A DNA stretch of 64,000 nt from Cryphonectria parasitica EP155 (GCF_011745365.1 NW_024468909.1:186001-250000), one strand, 5' to 3'; shown: positions 11,805 through 23,373, numbered from the stretch's first letter. The notes: generated by a model not told the origin, from the sequence alone. Numbers and translations: made by a program.

Positions 11805-13311
11805 TTTGAGGATATTCGAGAATGATTTGGATAGAAGTATTATGTCCAGTAGGAGACCAGCAGAGTACAAAGATAAAGAAAAGAAGAGGGAGGGGAGAGT
11901 CGGTGTTCCGAAGATAGAATAATTGAGGAAACAAGACACTGCTGGTAGCAGGTCTGATGCGTTGATGAAAATCAAGCGTCAGTCGAACTAAATCCTAAAG
12001 ACCGGGCGGCGACAAACTAGACTACCTCGACAATAGCATTCGAGAGACGTAGCGTCTGAGCTGGGCCCTTAAGCTGTAGAGGGGTAGATGAGAAAGAGGC
12101 AAGCTAAGCCGGACCACCAAGGGGTTCCAACACCTTGGTACTATTTCAAGGCTCTCCAGTAATGCCTCCGATAATCAACGGAAATACCATTGTTGTGGTT
12201 CCCCACGTATTTGGTGACTTTGGTGGATCCTGTGCTGTAATAGAAACTCGTCTCGTGGTCATCAACCCGCAATTGGAATGCTGTCTGGATCCGGCCGTGA
12301 GTACCTGCACTGGCCGGATCTGACGCCCTTCGACGCGAAATCCCGTGACATGGGGGTGGAGATTTAACTACCCCTTAAGTGATCGGATCATAGCAGCGTC
12401 ACCACTCAACTTAGCCTGAGGAAAGTCCGCATGCACTTACTGCGGTATTCTCGCGGCCGCGTCTCCTCCGCGAGCCTCCGGATGCAGAACCATGCCACAC
12501 GTCTTCTTTTAAGTTCGCAACCAAATGAAACGCTGTCCAGTATACGTCTCAAGTGGCGCTTCTGGCAAGCTATACAAATCCCTAGATGCTAGGCTGAGAT
12601 TCCAAGCGACCAGTCGTCCAGCCCCTCGTGCCCCAAGGTTCATCCCTTGAAGGCTGGGGAAAATGCAAATGTCGCCATCCTCGCATGCCGATTCTCGAGA
12701 ATCCCATTTGTCGACAAGCAGGGATGTCTCACATACGGGACCGGGAACGTCCTCCAGGAACAACGGACCTGCAATCGTCTGTCGCGAGTCTATGACCCGT
12801 GAAAGGCGGAACGAGCTCAAAGTACACAATACCTCCCTTTTTGGCTGTTGTCGACCAGGCTGTCAGAGTATCGAGGACATAGGAGAGTCTGAAATGGCGT
12901 GTTGGTGGGACCTGAACTACCCCGGCTTGAGCTACAGGTATACGACATCTTGACCAATACCGTGTGCTCTGCCTGAGCCAGTTCAATGCTCATGCACCGG
13001 ACCGTAAGCCACGAGAATCTTCACAGATGTACCATTTACGTTCTTCTCCACGCAACTACATGAGAGAAAACAAAGCAATCGAAGTCGTGACGACACGACT
13101 CTACCAAGGTCCTACGGATCCAGCCTTGAAAGAGTAAACGAAAAATAATATACTACAAGAGGCTCAGCTTCTTGTGGTGCTCACCAGGAGGTCGGCCGTT
13201 CATTGAACTACACAGTCTGGCGCCGACTCCTTAGACTCCAACACATTAGACTTATTCAGCTCTTGAATCTTTATTCTCTGCTCAATCTTGTTCATCGTCT
13301 TTCACTCCATC
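11805..13311. promoter_or_regulatory. Shared divergent upstream region of O-methyltransferase and cyclase genes
   Basis: This 1.5-kb stretch separates the start codons of the two divergent mycosporine genes and contains no convincing gene. AGGGG at 12120-12124 and CCCCT at 12371-12375 match the stress-response-element core. With so short a motif this may be chance. A common control of both genes from this region is inferred from the head-to-head arrangement. Confidence 0.4.
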
Positions 13312-15091
13312 ATGTCTGACCTCAAGGCAAACGTCTCTGAGACGTCTCAGGGCTTCCACGTTGAAGGCTATGAAAAGATCACGTACGACTTCTCCTTCGT
13401 CGACGGAGTGTTCGACGTCCAGAACCCCGGATTAGCCAGCTGTTACAAGCCATGGGGACGCGTTCTTGCCGTGACGGATAAGAACGTGTACGCCCTTTAT
13501 GGAGACAAGATGGAGTCGTACTTTTCTCACTATGGGCTGTCTCTGAAGGTCCACAAGACCTCGATCGGTGAGAAGGCCAAAACTATCGACACCTTCTTGA
13601 GCATCTGTGATTCCATGACCGAGTTCGGCATCATCCGCAAGGTGAGAGACACATTATTATCTGGCCCTGCTCCAAGTATTCACATCTCCCTGAAGACTGT
13701 TCCTGAGGCTCATTTCTGTCTAGGAACCCGTGCTTGTTGTAGGAGGAGGACTGGTCACCGATGTTGCTGGGTAAATCTATTCCTTCCCCGTCCCTCCCTT
13801 TTCTCATGCCCGCCACATACAATTTATCGTCGTCTTCACGAGTGACTACCGTACCATGATCAGTTGAGCCATGCTGACCTTGTTCCCACCAGCTTCGCCT
13901 GTGCGGCTTATCGTCGCAGCACAAACTTCATTCGCGTGCCCACGACAGTCATTGGTCTCATCGACGCCAGCGTCAGCATTAAAGTTGCAGTCAACTACGG
14001 CAACTACAAGAACCGTTTGGGAGCTTACCACGCTCCGATCCACACTTTCCTGGACTTTACATTCCTGCGGAGCCTGCCCATCTCCCAAGTACGGAACGGC
14101 TTCGCGGAGCTGATCAAGATCTCGTCCTGCTCCCACCTACAGGTGTTCAATTTGCTGGACAAGTACTGCGAGCAGTTGATCTCGTACAAATTCGGAAGAG
14201 CGGATGGCTCATCCGAGGAGCTAGTCAAGGCAGCTGATATCGTGAGTATTTACCCTCTCCATGTCTTGCTGATCTAATTCTCTTTCTTTGTCTTACGAGT
14301 ATGACATGGTGCTCACAATCGAAACCTATAATCAGATCAACCGCGAGGGAATCTACGAGATGCTGAAGCTCGAGTCCCCCAATCTGCACGAGATTGGCCT
14401 TGACCGCGTCATTGCCTATGGACATACCTGGTCGCCTCTGCACGAGCTGATCCCCTCTACACCTCTGCGCCACGGCCACGCCATCTCTATCGACATGGCC
14501 TACAGCGCAACCCTTGCTCACCACCGCGGCCTCTTGTCAGATGCGGAGCACACGCGGCTCCTGACCTTGTTCTCCCGTGCTGGTCTGTCCATTGACCACC
14601 CACAGTTCGACGAGGATGTGCTCGAGCGCGGCACTGCTGCTATTCTGAAGACCAGAGACGGAAAGCTGCGGCTAGCCGTTCCCAACCCGCTGGGTAGCTG
14701 TACGTTCCTGAACGACGTCTCCAAGGAGGAGTTAGCCCTTGCGCTCAGGAAGCACAAGGAAATCGTCAAGAACTACCCAAGACAGGGTGAGGGTCTTGAG
14801 GCTTATGTGGACGATAGCGACACTGGTTACACGGATCTGGAGTCCGAGAACCAGAGTGTTCTGAACACGGTCATGGAGAACGGCGACAGTGCCAAGAAGA
14901 ATGCTGCAGCATTCTTTTCGAATGGCGCAGTGAACGGCATGAGTGGGCATAGCAACGGCCCTGTGGATGGTCATACTAATGGCCATACTACTGGTCACAC
15001 CAATGGCTATGCCAACGGCTTTGTCAATGGCGTGAAGAAGATTGAGGACGTTCATGTCACTGTTGTTGGAAAGATAAACGGTGTTCACTAG
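13312..15091 (+). CDS. Sugar phosphate cyclase, demethyl-4-deoxygadusol synthase-like (MysA)
   Basis: Four exons (13312-13641, 13724-13770, 13893-14241, 14336-15091) encode 493 residues. The protein belongs to the dehydroquinate-synthase-like sugar phosphate cyclases. It has the NAD-binding [43 protein letters not shown] and [11 protein letters not shown] (zinc-binding Glu). The two zinc-binding His motifs are [10 protein letters not shown] and [14 protein letters not shown]. The [17 protein letters not shown] and [20 protein letters not shown] signatures are those of demethyl-4-deoxygadusol / 2-epi-5-epi-valiolone synthases, not of DHQ synthase. Such enzymes cyclise sedoheptulose-7-phosphate. 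Pairing with the ATP-grasp and methyltransferase genes favours demethyl-4-deoxygadusol as product. After the catalytic domain comes a roughly 110-residue tail ending in a low-complexity series rich in Asn-Gly-His-Thr, which is not part of the fold. The ATG at 13312 is chosen because the conserved N-terminal domain starts soon after. Confidence 0.9.
14921..15031 (+). repeat. Asn-Gly/Gly-His low-complexity repeat in the cyclase C-terminus
   Basis: The coding sequence repeats short units reading NG, GH(T/S)NG and GHT, for example [18 protein letters not shown]. Codons vary (AAT/AAC, CAT/CAC, GGC/GGT), so selection on protein as well as slippage may have shaped it. Confidence 0.85.
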
Positions 15092-15966
15092 ACGGCTTTT
15101 TTTCTTCTCCTCCTTCTCTTTCTATTTTTGATTATTAGAAGGAGGGTTATAACATTGGCCGAAGGTCAATTTGCATCAACATCATGAAACATTCTGAGAA
15201 GCTCATTACAGTAGTCTGATTATACTAGATTAAGCTGGTCATATACGGAGAAATAATCGGTTGCGTACTGAATTTCCAATGAAGTTTACACACGACCACT
15301 TTGACAGATCTTATATCCTCTATGGACAATTCGCGCTACTATGAAATCCACCGGCGATTTGTTCCAATTGTAAAATGAGGCAAGTCCGACAAGCTTCTCT
15401 TCGCATTATTGCTCAAGTATAGAGGGGAAGAAGACCTATCTGACCCTGAGCTCGGGACGTGCAGAATATAGTGAGGTAATAGACGCCCCAACTAGCCTTG
15501 CAGCCGTGGTAGCTTGATCGATCGCTTCCCCTTAGTGGTGCCCAGCAAGCCCGCCATGCCAGGAACACGGCCGACATTAGCCCTGGGATGGCGCGCTGTC
15601 CATAGAGCTAGATCCCTGCACTATTAGGGCAGCCCCATCCCTGGCGTACTACGAGGCTGGAATGAATCATAGAGGTCCCGGCCTGACGCGCTGGATAGGC
15701 CTTGATATGTTTATGGAAACCTATGCTTGACAAATATACCTGGCTAAGCACAACAGTTTCTCCGAGCTGTTCTAGAGGTGATGTTGACGGTGACCAATCC
15801 TATCCCTACATGATCCGGCTCCAGTTGTCTGAGTAGATTACCTCCTTCTGGTGCTTCGACCTTGGCAATCTTGGGAGTTCTTCCATCGTCAGCAGCAAAT
15901 GTTACGTACTGGACAGGCAAGAAACAAGACGGGGGCAGCTGTTGTCACTACGGGAAAAGGGCCAAG
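15092..15966. other. Intergenic between cyclase and ATP-grasp genes
   Basis: About 0.9 kb with both neighbours on the plus strand. T-rich sequence follows the cyclase stop (15098-15140), fitting a 3' untranslated region. The rest should be the ATP-grasp promoter. An upstream in-frame ATG at 15862 would add 35 residues to the ATP-grasp protein. Confidence 0.55.
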
Positions 15967-17878
15967 ATGGTATCAGACAGGGCATTGCTACCCGCCCTTC
16001 GCCTCCCAATCCACGATCACATCAAAACCGCTTTCCTCCTTACCATCAGCCTCCTCACACTGCCTTTGAGTTATATGCTGGCCATTCTGCTCACCAACCT
16101 GCCCACATCGTGGCTGGACTTCCTCTTCCCCTTCTGGCCCAGCACACCTTCTTCCGCCCTTGCCCACCGGACAAAATGCCGGTGCCAACCCGACTTCCGC
16201 CAGCAAACCATCCTCGTCACCGGCGTGGGCATGACAAAGGGCCTCACCCTTGCCCGATCCTTCTGGCTGTGTGGGCATCGCGTAATAGGCGCCGATTTCC
16301 ATGCAAATAGGTGTGGCGTATGGGTTCCATGGGGAGGTTCCTCCCGGATTTCCTTCAGTAGGGCCTTTGATGCTGTGTACAGCTTGGAGAAGCCAGAGTA
16401 CACCCCGGACATGAGCGAGCACAAGAGGAGAGCGGTACAGCGACAGTATGTCGACGACGTATGCACCATCATTCGCACCGAGGACGTTGATCTGTGGGTG
16501 TCGTGCTCAGGCGTTGCAAGCGCGCTGGAGGATGCCTATGTGAAAGAGGCACTGGACAGGTTCAAGGTCAACGGGAAGGGAAAACACTGCGCTTCTATAC
16601 AATTCGACATGGCCGCGACAGCCACACTGCACGAAAAATCAACCTTCATCAAGCATACACAAGATTTGGGTCTTCTCGTGCCTGAGACGCATGACGTATC
16701 TTCCCATGAGGATGTGCTTGCCAACCTCACCGCTGCTACAGCGGACAACCCGAGGCGGAAGTTCATACTGAAGCCAGTAGGGATGGATGATGCAAACAGG
16801 GGAAATATGACACTTCTACCACTTTCAAAGCCAGCCGAGACAGAGGCCTATGTTCGAAGCCTTCCCGTATCCAAGGATCGGCCGTGGATCTTGCAGCAGT
16901 TCATCCATGGCAACCGGGAATATTGTACACACGCACTTATAGTCGATGGTGTCGTCAAGGTCTTTGTCGCGTGTCCGTCCTCCGAGCTGCTGATGCACTA
17001 CACGGCATTATCAGGCTCCAGTGCGTACAGCAAATCAATGTTCGACTTCACCAAGGCTGTCGCAGCGGCCGAGAAGAAGGCAGGCAGGGACTTTACAGGG
17101 CACCTGAGTTTCGACTTCATGGCAGAAACAGACGCAGACGGTTGGACAAGGTTATACGCGATCGAATGCAACCCACGGGCTCACACAGCTGTCGCCTTGT
17201 TCGCGACGCCTGGGCTGGAGATGAGGCGGATGGTAGATGCATACATCTCAGCTATTGATCCAGATAGGCTTCCTGGGTCTCCTGACGGTGCAAGACAGAC
17301 TGGGGATGCTGCTGCTGCTGCCACTGCCGGTGTGGCGAGGCCGCTGGTGGATGCTAGGTCGAGATATTGGATAGGCCATGACCTGTGCGTCCTACTCTTA
17401 TTGCCCCTCTGGGATCTCATCACGTGGAACACCACCGTCAGTGCCTTCGCGCATTCAATCACGAGCTTCGCGAAGCACGCCCTGACATGGCAGGACGGGA
17501 CGTTTGAGCTCTGGGATCCTTGGCCATTCGTTGCGTTGTATCATCACTATTGGCCCAAGGCAATCTTGTCGGCGTGGTGGAAGGGACAGAGATGGAGTCG
17601 GTTGAACGTGAGTACCACCAAGATGTTTTATTGTTGATGATAAGCACATGCAGGTTGCTTGGGAGGGAAAGGATGAGGAGGAAAAGATTGACGGGGCCAG
17701 CCAGCATCTCCAAGAAACTCTTATCAATAAGCGTGCTGAAGAATGCCATGTTGTCCAAGCATTCCCCAGGGCCATACGCTCTCATAGTGTCTGTCCGCGT
17801 CATTCTGCCAAGGACCATATGGTTTTATCGACTTTCGTGTCCATGAGTCTGCTTTGGGGGGGGGGGGGGAGGGCCTGA
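15967..17878 (+). CDS. ATP-grasp ligase, MysC-like, membrane-anchored
   Basis: The main exon 15967-17607 and a second exon 17654-17878 (46-nt intron) give 621 residues from the ATG at 15967; an in-frame ATG at 15862 is possible. Residues about 12-50 are strongly hydrophobic (AFLLTISLLTLPLSYMLAIL), so the enzyme is probably membrane-anchored. The Rossmann-like start is TILVTGVGMTKGLTLARSF. ATP-grasp features follow: RKFILKPVGMDD, RPWILQQFIHGNREYCTH, HLSFDFMAE, and the metal-binding YAIECNPRAHT. YWIGHDL and LWDPWPFVALYHH near the end are shared with cyanobacterial MysC, which ligates glycine to 4-deoxygadusol via an acyl phosphate. The intron after WSRLN is needed to continue into VAWEGKDEEE; without it the frame stops at 17637. 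The last 50 residues look poorly conserved and end within a G14 run, so the C-terminus is uncertain. Confidence 0.88.
17856..17869. repeat. G14 homopolymer at the end of the ATP-grasp gene
   Basis: Fourteen consecutive G residues encode part of the last few Gly codons before the stop at 17876-17878. Any error or slippage in the run length would change the last few residues and the stop codon. Confidence 0.9.
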
Positions 17879-18457
17879 CCAGGTAGGGAGGGTTGAGGTG
17901 TTTCTGTATCGCCTGAAAATACCCGCTTGGCATTGGTTTACAGGGGGTCTCATACGATATAGGTAGGTGTGCTAGGTACTTACAGTGCTCACCCGCTACT
18001 AATTAATAGTGCCCACCCTCCCCATCTCCGAAATGCGGTACCAAGCTTCGCGAGCTTGGAGCTATGACCACCCGCACCTTGGGGGCCGTTGCCCCTGACA
18101 GCAGTATACAGCAAGTAGGAAGTTCCTGTCGCGACTGCACACCAACATACCAACATCATCATCACCACAGCCTCTGGTCTTCAGTTCCTGTCCCGTACCC
18201 TTACTCTTTTGTCATGGGCGCCTTTCCCCCTATCCCAGCGTGCAAAAGACCATCAATTGGCTCTGCGAAGCTCTGATGCCCATTTTGTAAGTTGATTTCT
18301 TTTTTTTTTCTGATTTCATTCTTTGGCCTTACTCCCGATGCCGTACATTGCGGAGGCCCCGCTCGCCTATCTCGTCCTCCTTGTCCTCTTCGCCAGTTTG
18401 GCTGACACAGTGGACTCCAACAGACCTCCTTCGTTTGCCCCTCGGGAATAGGCCAGG
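17879..18457. other. Intergenic, upstream of the BTB gene
   Basis: No gene is visible in these 580 bases. Pyrimidine-rich stretches (18160-18330) precede the BTB start codon and may include its 5' untranslated leader. Confidence 0.5.
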
Positions 18458-19494
18458 ATGACCGATACTGCCAACGATGATATAATTGAAGAATTCGGTG
18501 CCAACCCTGGCGTCGATGTCGAGATGGCAGAGAGGACTGGGGTTGCTACGGACGCTGGCAACGGCGACCGCTCTGAGCTGCCCTTTGCCGGCGAGGACAC
18601 CGTCGTCGAGCTAGAGTCTACTCGCACACCCTTCATCGACTACTTGACCAGTCCGGTCGTCACCCTCATTGTCGGTTCTGAATTGAACGAAACCACCCTC
18701 ACTGCTCACCAGAGCCTCTTGATCCAGAGTCCGTACTTCCAGGTGCAATGCGACAACTTCAGTGACGACGGCAGCGTGAGTACGTGTCCTGGCACCCGAG
18801 ACACACACACTTGACCTAGAAACCCCCTGGAGATTGCACTCGAGACAAGAACCAGAGATTGACCCGTCACGCCCTGCCAGCCCCGCCAGCTCGAACTTCC
18901 CGAGGAGGACATGGACGCCGTCGGCTGTTTCCTCGAGTACCTCTACACCGGCGAATACTTCCCCAAGAAGCTGCCCGGTCAGCGCACTCTCGAGTCCGAC
19001 GCATCCATCCCCGAGGTCGACGAGACTGGCGAACAGCTCTTAAAACACGCCCGCGTCTACACTCTGGCCGAGAAGTTCCAGGTCCCGAGCCTGCGGACCC
19101 TCGCCAGCTCCAAGATTCACTGCGTCAACTCCACCGCCAAGGGCGAGATCGCATACGCCCAATACGTCTATGCCTACACGCCCGACGCCGACACAGCCAT
19201 CCGTGCCCCAATTGCCAATTTCTGGGCCAGCCGCTCCCACACCTTGCGAGCCGAGGCCGAGCCCGAGTTCAAGGCCCTCTGCCTGCAGTTCCCGCAATTC
19301 GGTTACGACGTCCTCAGTGAGTTTATCCCCCCCTCTAGAGACTCGTATTCATGTAACTTTCGTGTGGTTGCCCTTATCCTCACACCTCTACAGCCCGGGT
19401 CCTCGACGAGAAGCTCAAGCGCGAGACCAACGCCAAGATGCACCCCGGGACGCCTGGCAGTGCCCGCAAGCGACCGCGTCACAGCAACACCTGA
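18458..19494 (+). CDS. BTB/POZ domain protein
   Basis: Three exons (18458-18775, 18890-19316, 19394-19494) encode 281 residues. After about 50 acidic residues comes a BTB/POZ fold: SPVVTLIVG, TLTAHQSLLIQSPYF (the conserved His-x-x-Leu-L-x-x-S-x-x-F core) and ELPEEDMDAVGCFLEYLYTGEYF. The linker SDASIPEVDETGEQLLKHARVYTLAEKFQVPSLRTLA is the usual helical end of fungal BTB proteins. The C-terminus is basic (SARKRPRHSNT) and could be a nuclear localisation signal. No Kelch, BACK or MATH domain is present. Such short fungal BTB proteins have no established function; by fold they mediate dimerisation or cullin-3 binding. The internal intron borders agree with the frame on both sides. Confidence 0.88.
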
Positions 19495-20955
19495 GCCGGC
19501 CCGCGCCGTTCCCACTGCGTGTTGCGGTCACGACTTGTTCTTGAACCCTGGCAGTAAAGCATTCTGCCCGTGGCGCGGTAGCCTTGACTTGGATGACTGG
19601 TTCGCTAGCTCGGCAAGGAAGAAAAAGAAAGGTAAGAGTAAAGAGAGAAGAGGCTGTGAGGGGGAGGGAAGGCGTCTCAAGTACGCGACGAGCAACGATT
19701 CATCACTGATGGATGGCTCTTTGTAATATTTCGGTACCTCTAGATGGCTGAGGTTATACTTTTGAGTTAAGAAAGACAGGGGGTTCTTGGACATGGGTTC
19801 TCATTTGCGGCATGCGAAGGTTTAAAAAAGCGGTTGGTCTTTTCGGCATATATATAGTTCTGCTATATTGGCTGGGTGGGATGCACGCCCTCTGTATGAT
19901 ACAGTCTCGCCAGGCCGGATCTCCTCCTGCCTGTGACATTGAATCTGATAGCTATGACAGAGTTATAAGATACACCTCTTCCAACACTCAGCCATTAACC
20001 AGACCAGGACATTGATGTCTTACAGCAGCGGGCACACTTTTACAGTATGTAGGAGTGATCATCCCACACATAAGTTGTGCCGTCTACCGACATGCCACGG
20101 CGTTGCTGCACCCTGCACTATGCTGGAATAGCGCGGGCGGGGGGCGGGCGATCATGCCTAGTTTACATACCACAAATGTGTACAACTGCTGTTGCGTGGT
20201 ACTTAAGCAAGCCCTTTTTTCCCCGTTCATGCATAAAAACTTGCATCACCAACCCAGCCTTTGGAGTATCCCGACCCCTACCGTTATTCCGTTCATCATC
20301 TGCAAGGCCTTGACCCCGACCAGCACAAGCAATGTAACTCTGGTCACACGCTGTGACTCTCTGAACGCTAATGCTACCTCGCACGTCCGATTCATGACGA
20401 AGCTTCTACCATAAGTCAAGCAATTACTCCTCATTTACACAGCTCGTGTGCTTGTTGCCAGGCTGCCGTTGCACCGGCTCGTATACCCCAAGGCATACAG
20501 CATATTCAGCCCTCGTGGCTCACGTCTTCGTTGTTGGGAGTCTTCAGGCGCTTATTTGTGACAAATCCTATACCTATATATATATCTCCTTTTACCGATT
20601 ATCCGCCGATACTGGCCTGTTATGCCCCAACGTCGTCCGGATGGGGGAAATGCCACCTGATTGTAAGGGTTCCCCCTTCTCTTCTGCGGGCTTGAGGATG
20701 TCGGCATGCATGTCGACGCCATCGGTGTGAATCTGACCGAACTTTACGAATATTTTGACTTCCTTCTCTATATTTCACCCCCACATCTTGGTCTTCCCCA
20801 ACTGTTCTTCTTCCCTCACAGCAATACCAGCATGTCTACTCAGTGAGGCACGCACTTCCCCTCTCCTTACACGCAATTTCATACACCTCTCCTTCTTGTC
20901 TACCTGAGTATTGTCACTTGTCACATCTCGAACTTTTGCTCCCTACTATTGTCCA
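19495..20955. other. Intergenic between BTB and GH78 genes
   Basis: 1.46 kb with only short open frames. A TA dinucleotide run lies at about 20575-20585. A pyrimidine-rich stretch at 20757-20900 is a likely promoter/leader of the GH78 gene. Confidence 0.55.
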
Positions 20956-23373
20956 ATGGCCTCCTTCTTCGGGCAGGTGCCGGGCTCAGCTGCCTTGGTC
21001 ATGCTTCTCATTGCATCGCTCATACCCACGCTGACAATAGGTACCGCAGCACCGCAGCAGAGGGGCAAATGCTCTCGCCAGACAGGTGATACCAGCTGGC
21101 ACCAGTATGTTCGAGGCCCTTCCAGCACGACCATCTCCCCTGTGGAGTTGCTGGCCTCGCACACCACAGGCAACATCACCAATCCGGACGGGATCGTCGG
21201 CGATGGAGTCACAACCCTCACTCGCAGCTCTGAGGACGAGGACATGCCGACGATCGTGCTCGACTTTGGACAGAATTACCCAGGCATCCTATCCATCAAT
21301 TTTGCGGGGGCGGAGGCCAGTGGATCCTCTAGCAACACGAGTGCCCTGCCTGGTATCACATTGGCCTTTTCCGAAAGTCTCGAGTATCTCACCAACAGAA
21401 GCGATTTCACACGGTCGGACAATCTCCCCGCTGGGGAAAAGGTCACAAATGGGACAGACCAGGTCGCGGTGCAGAGCGAGCCGTACACCTGGACCAACCA
21501 GCTTGGATGCGCGTATGAAGGAAGCAAAGTCTGCTCCGACGGGTTTCATGGCTTCCGCTATCTAAGAATTACCCTGCAGGCGCTGGCCTCTGACGCGCCG
21601 TACACCACAGGGTTCGGCTCTGTATCCATAGACTCTGTGAGTCTGGCATACTCGGCGTATCAAGGCACGCCCGACACCTTCACCGGATGGTTCGAGTGTT
21701 CTGATCCAGACATTACGAGCTGGTGGTATGACGCCGTCTACACAAACGACCTGTGCACGGATATCTTCCGCGCCAATGAGTCGGATCCGCGCGATGCCAG
21801 TGACAACACGACAATGCTGGGCAAGGTGGTGCTGTACGACGGCGCCAAGCGTGATCGTGACCCGTATGCAGGTGATCTGGCCGTCTCGGCGCTGACGCTG
21901 TACCTCTCGCACAACAACCCAGATGCGGCAAAAAATGTTCTGTCTGACCTGGCAGTTCACCAGCGGAGCGACGGATGGATTCCGCCTGCCAGCATCAACG
22001 ATTACACACTTGCTCTCTACGACTACCCGCTGTGGTGGGTGGTCTGCAGCAGCGATTTGGTCCTGTACACGGGCGATACAGATTATCTGGGTGCGTACTA
22101 CGCAACAATGGTCAACACCCTCGACACCTATTATCCCAATTCCACGAATGAGGCGGGCTTGCTGGAGAAGGGGCTGGGCACATCGTCTGGCTATGGCGAT
22201 TATGCCTTTCTACCGCGGAGTGGGGTGATTACTTACTACAATGCGCTCTACATTCTTGCCTTGAACAGGGCGGCGCTGTTAGCCGATACCCAAGGCGAGA
22301 CGGACGACGCGGCGAGGTGGAGGGCCCGGGCTGCCGGCATTGGCCGTGAGTAGTACTTCCTCCTTGCTTTGCTTCATCCCGCATCATTAAGCAAGGAAAA
22401 GTAAGCCAAGGAAATAAGAACATCAGCTGACTGACTGATGATCTTCTAATTAGCCGCCCTATTAAGCGAAAACTGGGACTCTACCGTCGGAGCACTCTAC
22501 GACGGCGGGCCGTGCGGAACCAACGACACAGAGAAATGCCCGACCCACGCGCAGGACGGTAACGGCCTTGCCATTCTCTCGGGCGCGACCAACAACTCCT
22601 ACGCCAGCTCTCTCGTGTCCACTCAGACCACAGTGGAGGAGTCCATCTTCACCTTCATGACCTCTGCGCTAACCCGGTTCTACGGCAATGCCTTTTACGA
22701 CAACTCTCTACTGAGCCCGTCAGACGAGTTTGACCAGCGCGTGTACGCCTTCATCAGCTATTTCGAGCTCGCGGCGCGGTTCCAAACAGCAGGAAACTTG
22801 ACGACGACCACAGATCCGACGGGCGTTGCATCGAGTGCGTTTAACGAGTTGCGGAGGCTCTATGGCCACATGGCCAACAATGACCCCTTTAGTACCTTTT
22901 GGGAGGGCATCGGCCCAAACGGCAGTTACTATGAGCAGGGCTATACATCCCTTGCACATGGGTGGTCGACGTGTATCGTGCCCTTGATGCAGAACTACGT
23001 CCTGGGTGTGACGCCAACGGGCTCAGGCTTCTCGACTTTTGACGTGAAACCGGTCGTGGTGGGAGGTGGGCTGGAGTTTGCCAAAGGTGTCGTGCCTACG
23101 CCGAATGGTGGGGGGATCAGCGTCGGGTGGGAGGTTGCTGATACTGGCACGGGGTCGGGGTTGACACTGACCATTAGCACGCCTACAGATACCACGGGGC
23201 AAGCCTTTGTACCTGTTGCGAGCAGTGACAATACGGTGGCTCAAGATGGTACCGTCATTTGGACCCGTAGCGGCGGTGTTGTGTCGGGCACGGCGGGTGT
23301 AAGCTTCGATGGTGGGTATGTTGTTGTTGGCCTTGACGGTGGGAGTTCGCATAACTTCACAACTACAGAATAG
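20956..23373 (+). CDS. Secreted GH78 alpha-L-rhamnosidase-like protein
   Basis: Two exons (20956-22345, 22454-23373) encode 769 residues. A start at 20911 would add 15 residues; the ATG at 20956 directly precedes a signal peptide (ALVMLLIASLIPTLTIGTAA). The N-terminal half is a beta-sandwich region with many Asn-x-Ser/Thr sites. The catalytic (alpha/alpha)6 barrel begins near GWFECSDPDITSWWYDAVYT. It contains YDGAKRDRDPYAGDL, the counterpart of the GH78 general-acid loop, then WWVVCSSDLVLYTGD, SGYGDYAFLPRSGVITYYNALYI, FWEGIGPNGSYYEQGYTSLAHGWSTC and a C-terminal beta domain. GH78 enzymes cleave terminal L-rhamnose from pectic and flavonoid glycosides. The acid loop is shorter than in characterised bacterial enzymes and lacks their Glu, so rhamnosidase activity is not certain. 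Confidence 0.87.

Larger units (their letters stand above)
8771..17878. other. Putative mycosporine biosynthetic gene cluster
   Basis: Four neighbouring genes belong together by function: a fatty-acyl-CoA/thioester-reductase-like gene (minus), a catechol-type O-methyltransferase (minus), a sugar phosphate cyclase (plus) and an ATP-grasp ligase (plus). In cyanobacteria the trio MysA (demethyl-4-deoxygadusol synthase), MysB (O-methyltransferase) and MysC (ATP-grasp) makes 4-deoxygadusol and couples it to glycine to give mycosporine-glycine. The cyclase and ATP-grasp gene here carry motifs specific to that pathway. No NRPS or D-Ala-D-Ala ligase-like gene, which adds a second amine in cyanobacteria, is visible. 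This fits the mono-substituted oxo-mycosporines typical of fungi. The reductase and the ACS permease at 6.0 kb are candidate accessory members only. Confidence 0.78.

Noticed and set aside
12509..12986. Overlapping short frames on both strands between the methyltransferase and the cyclase
   Set aside because: Low-complexity translations without motifs or splice partners; better explained as promoter DNA.
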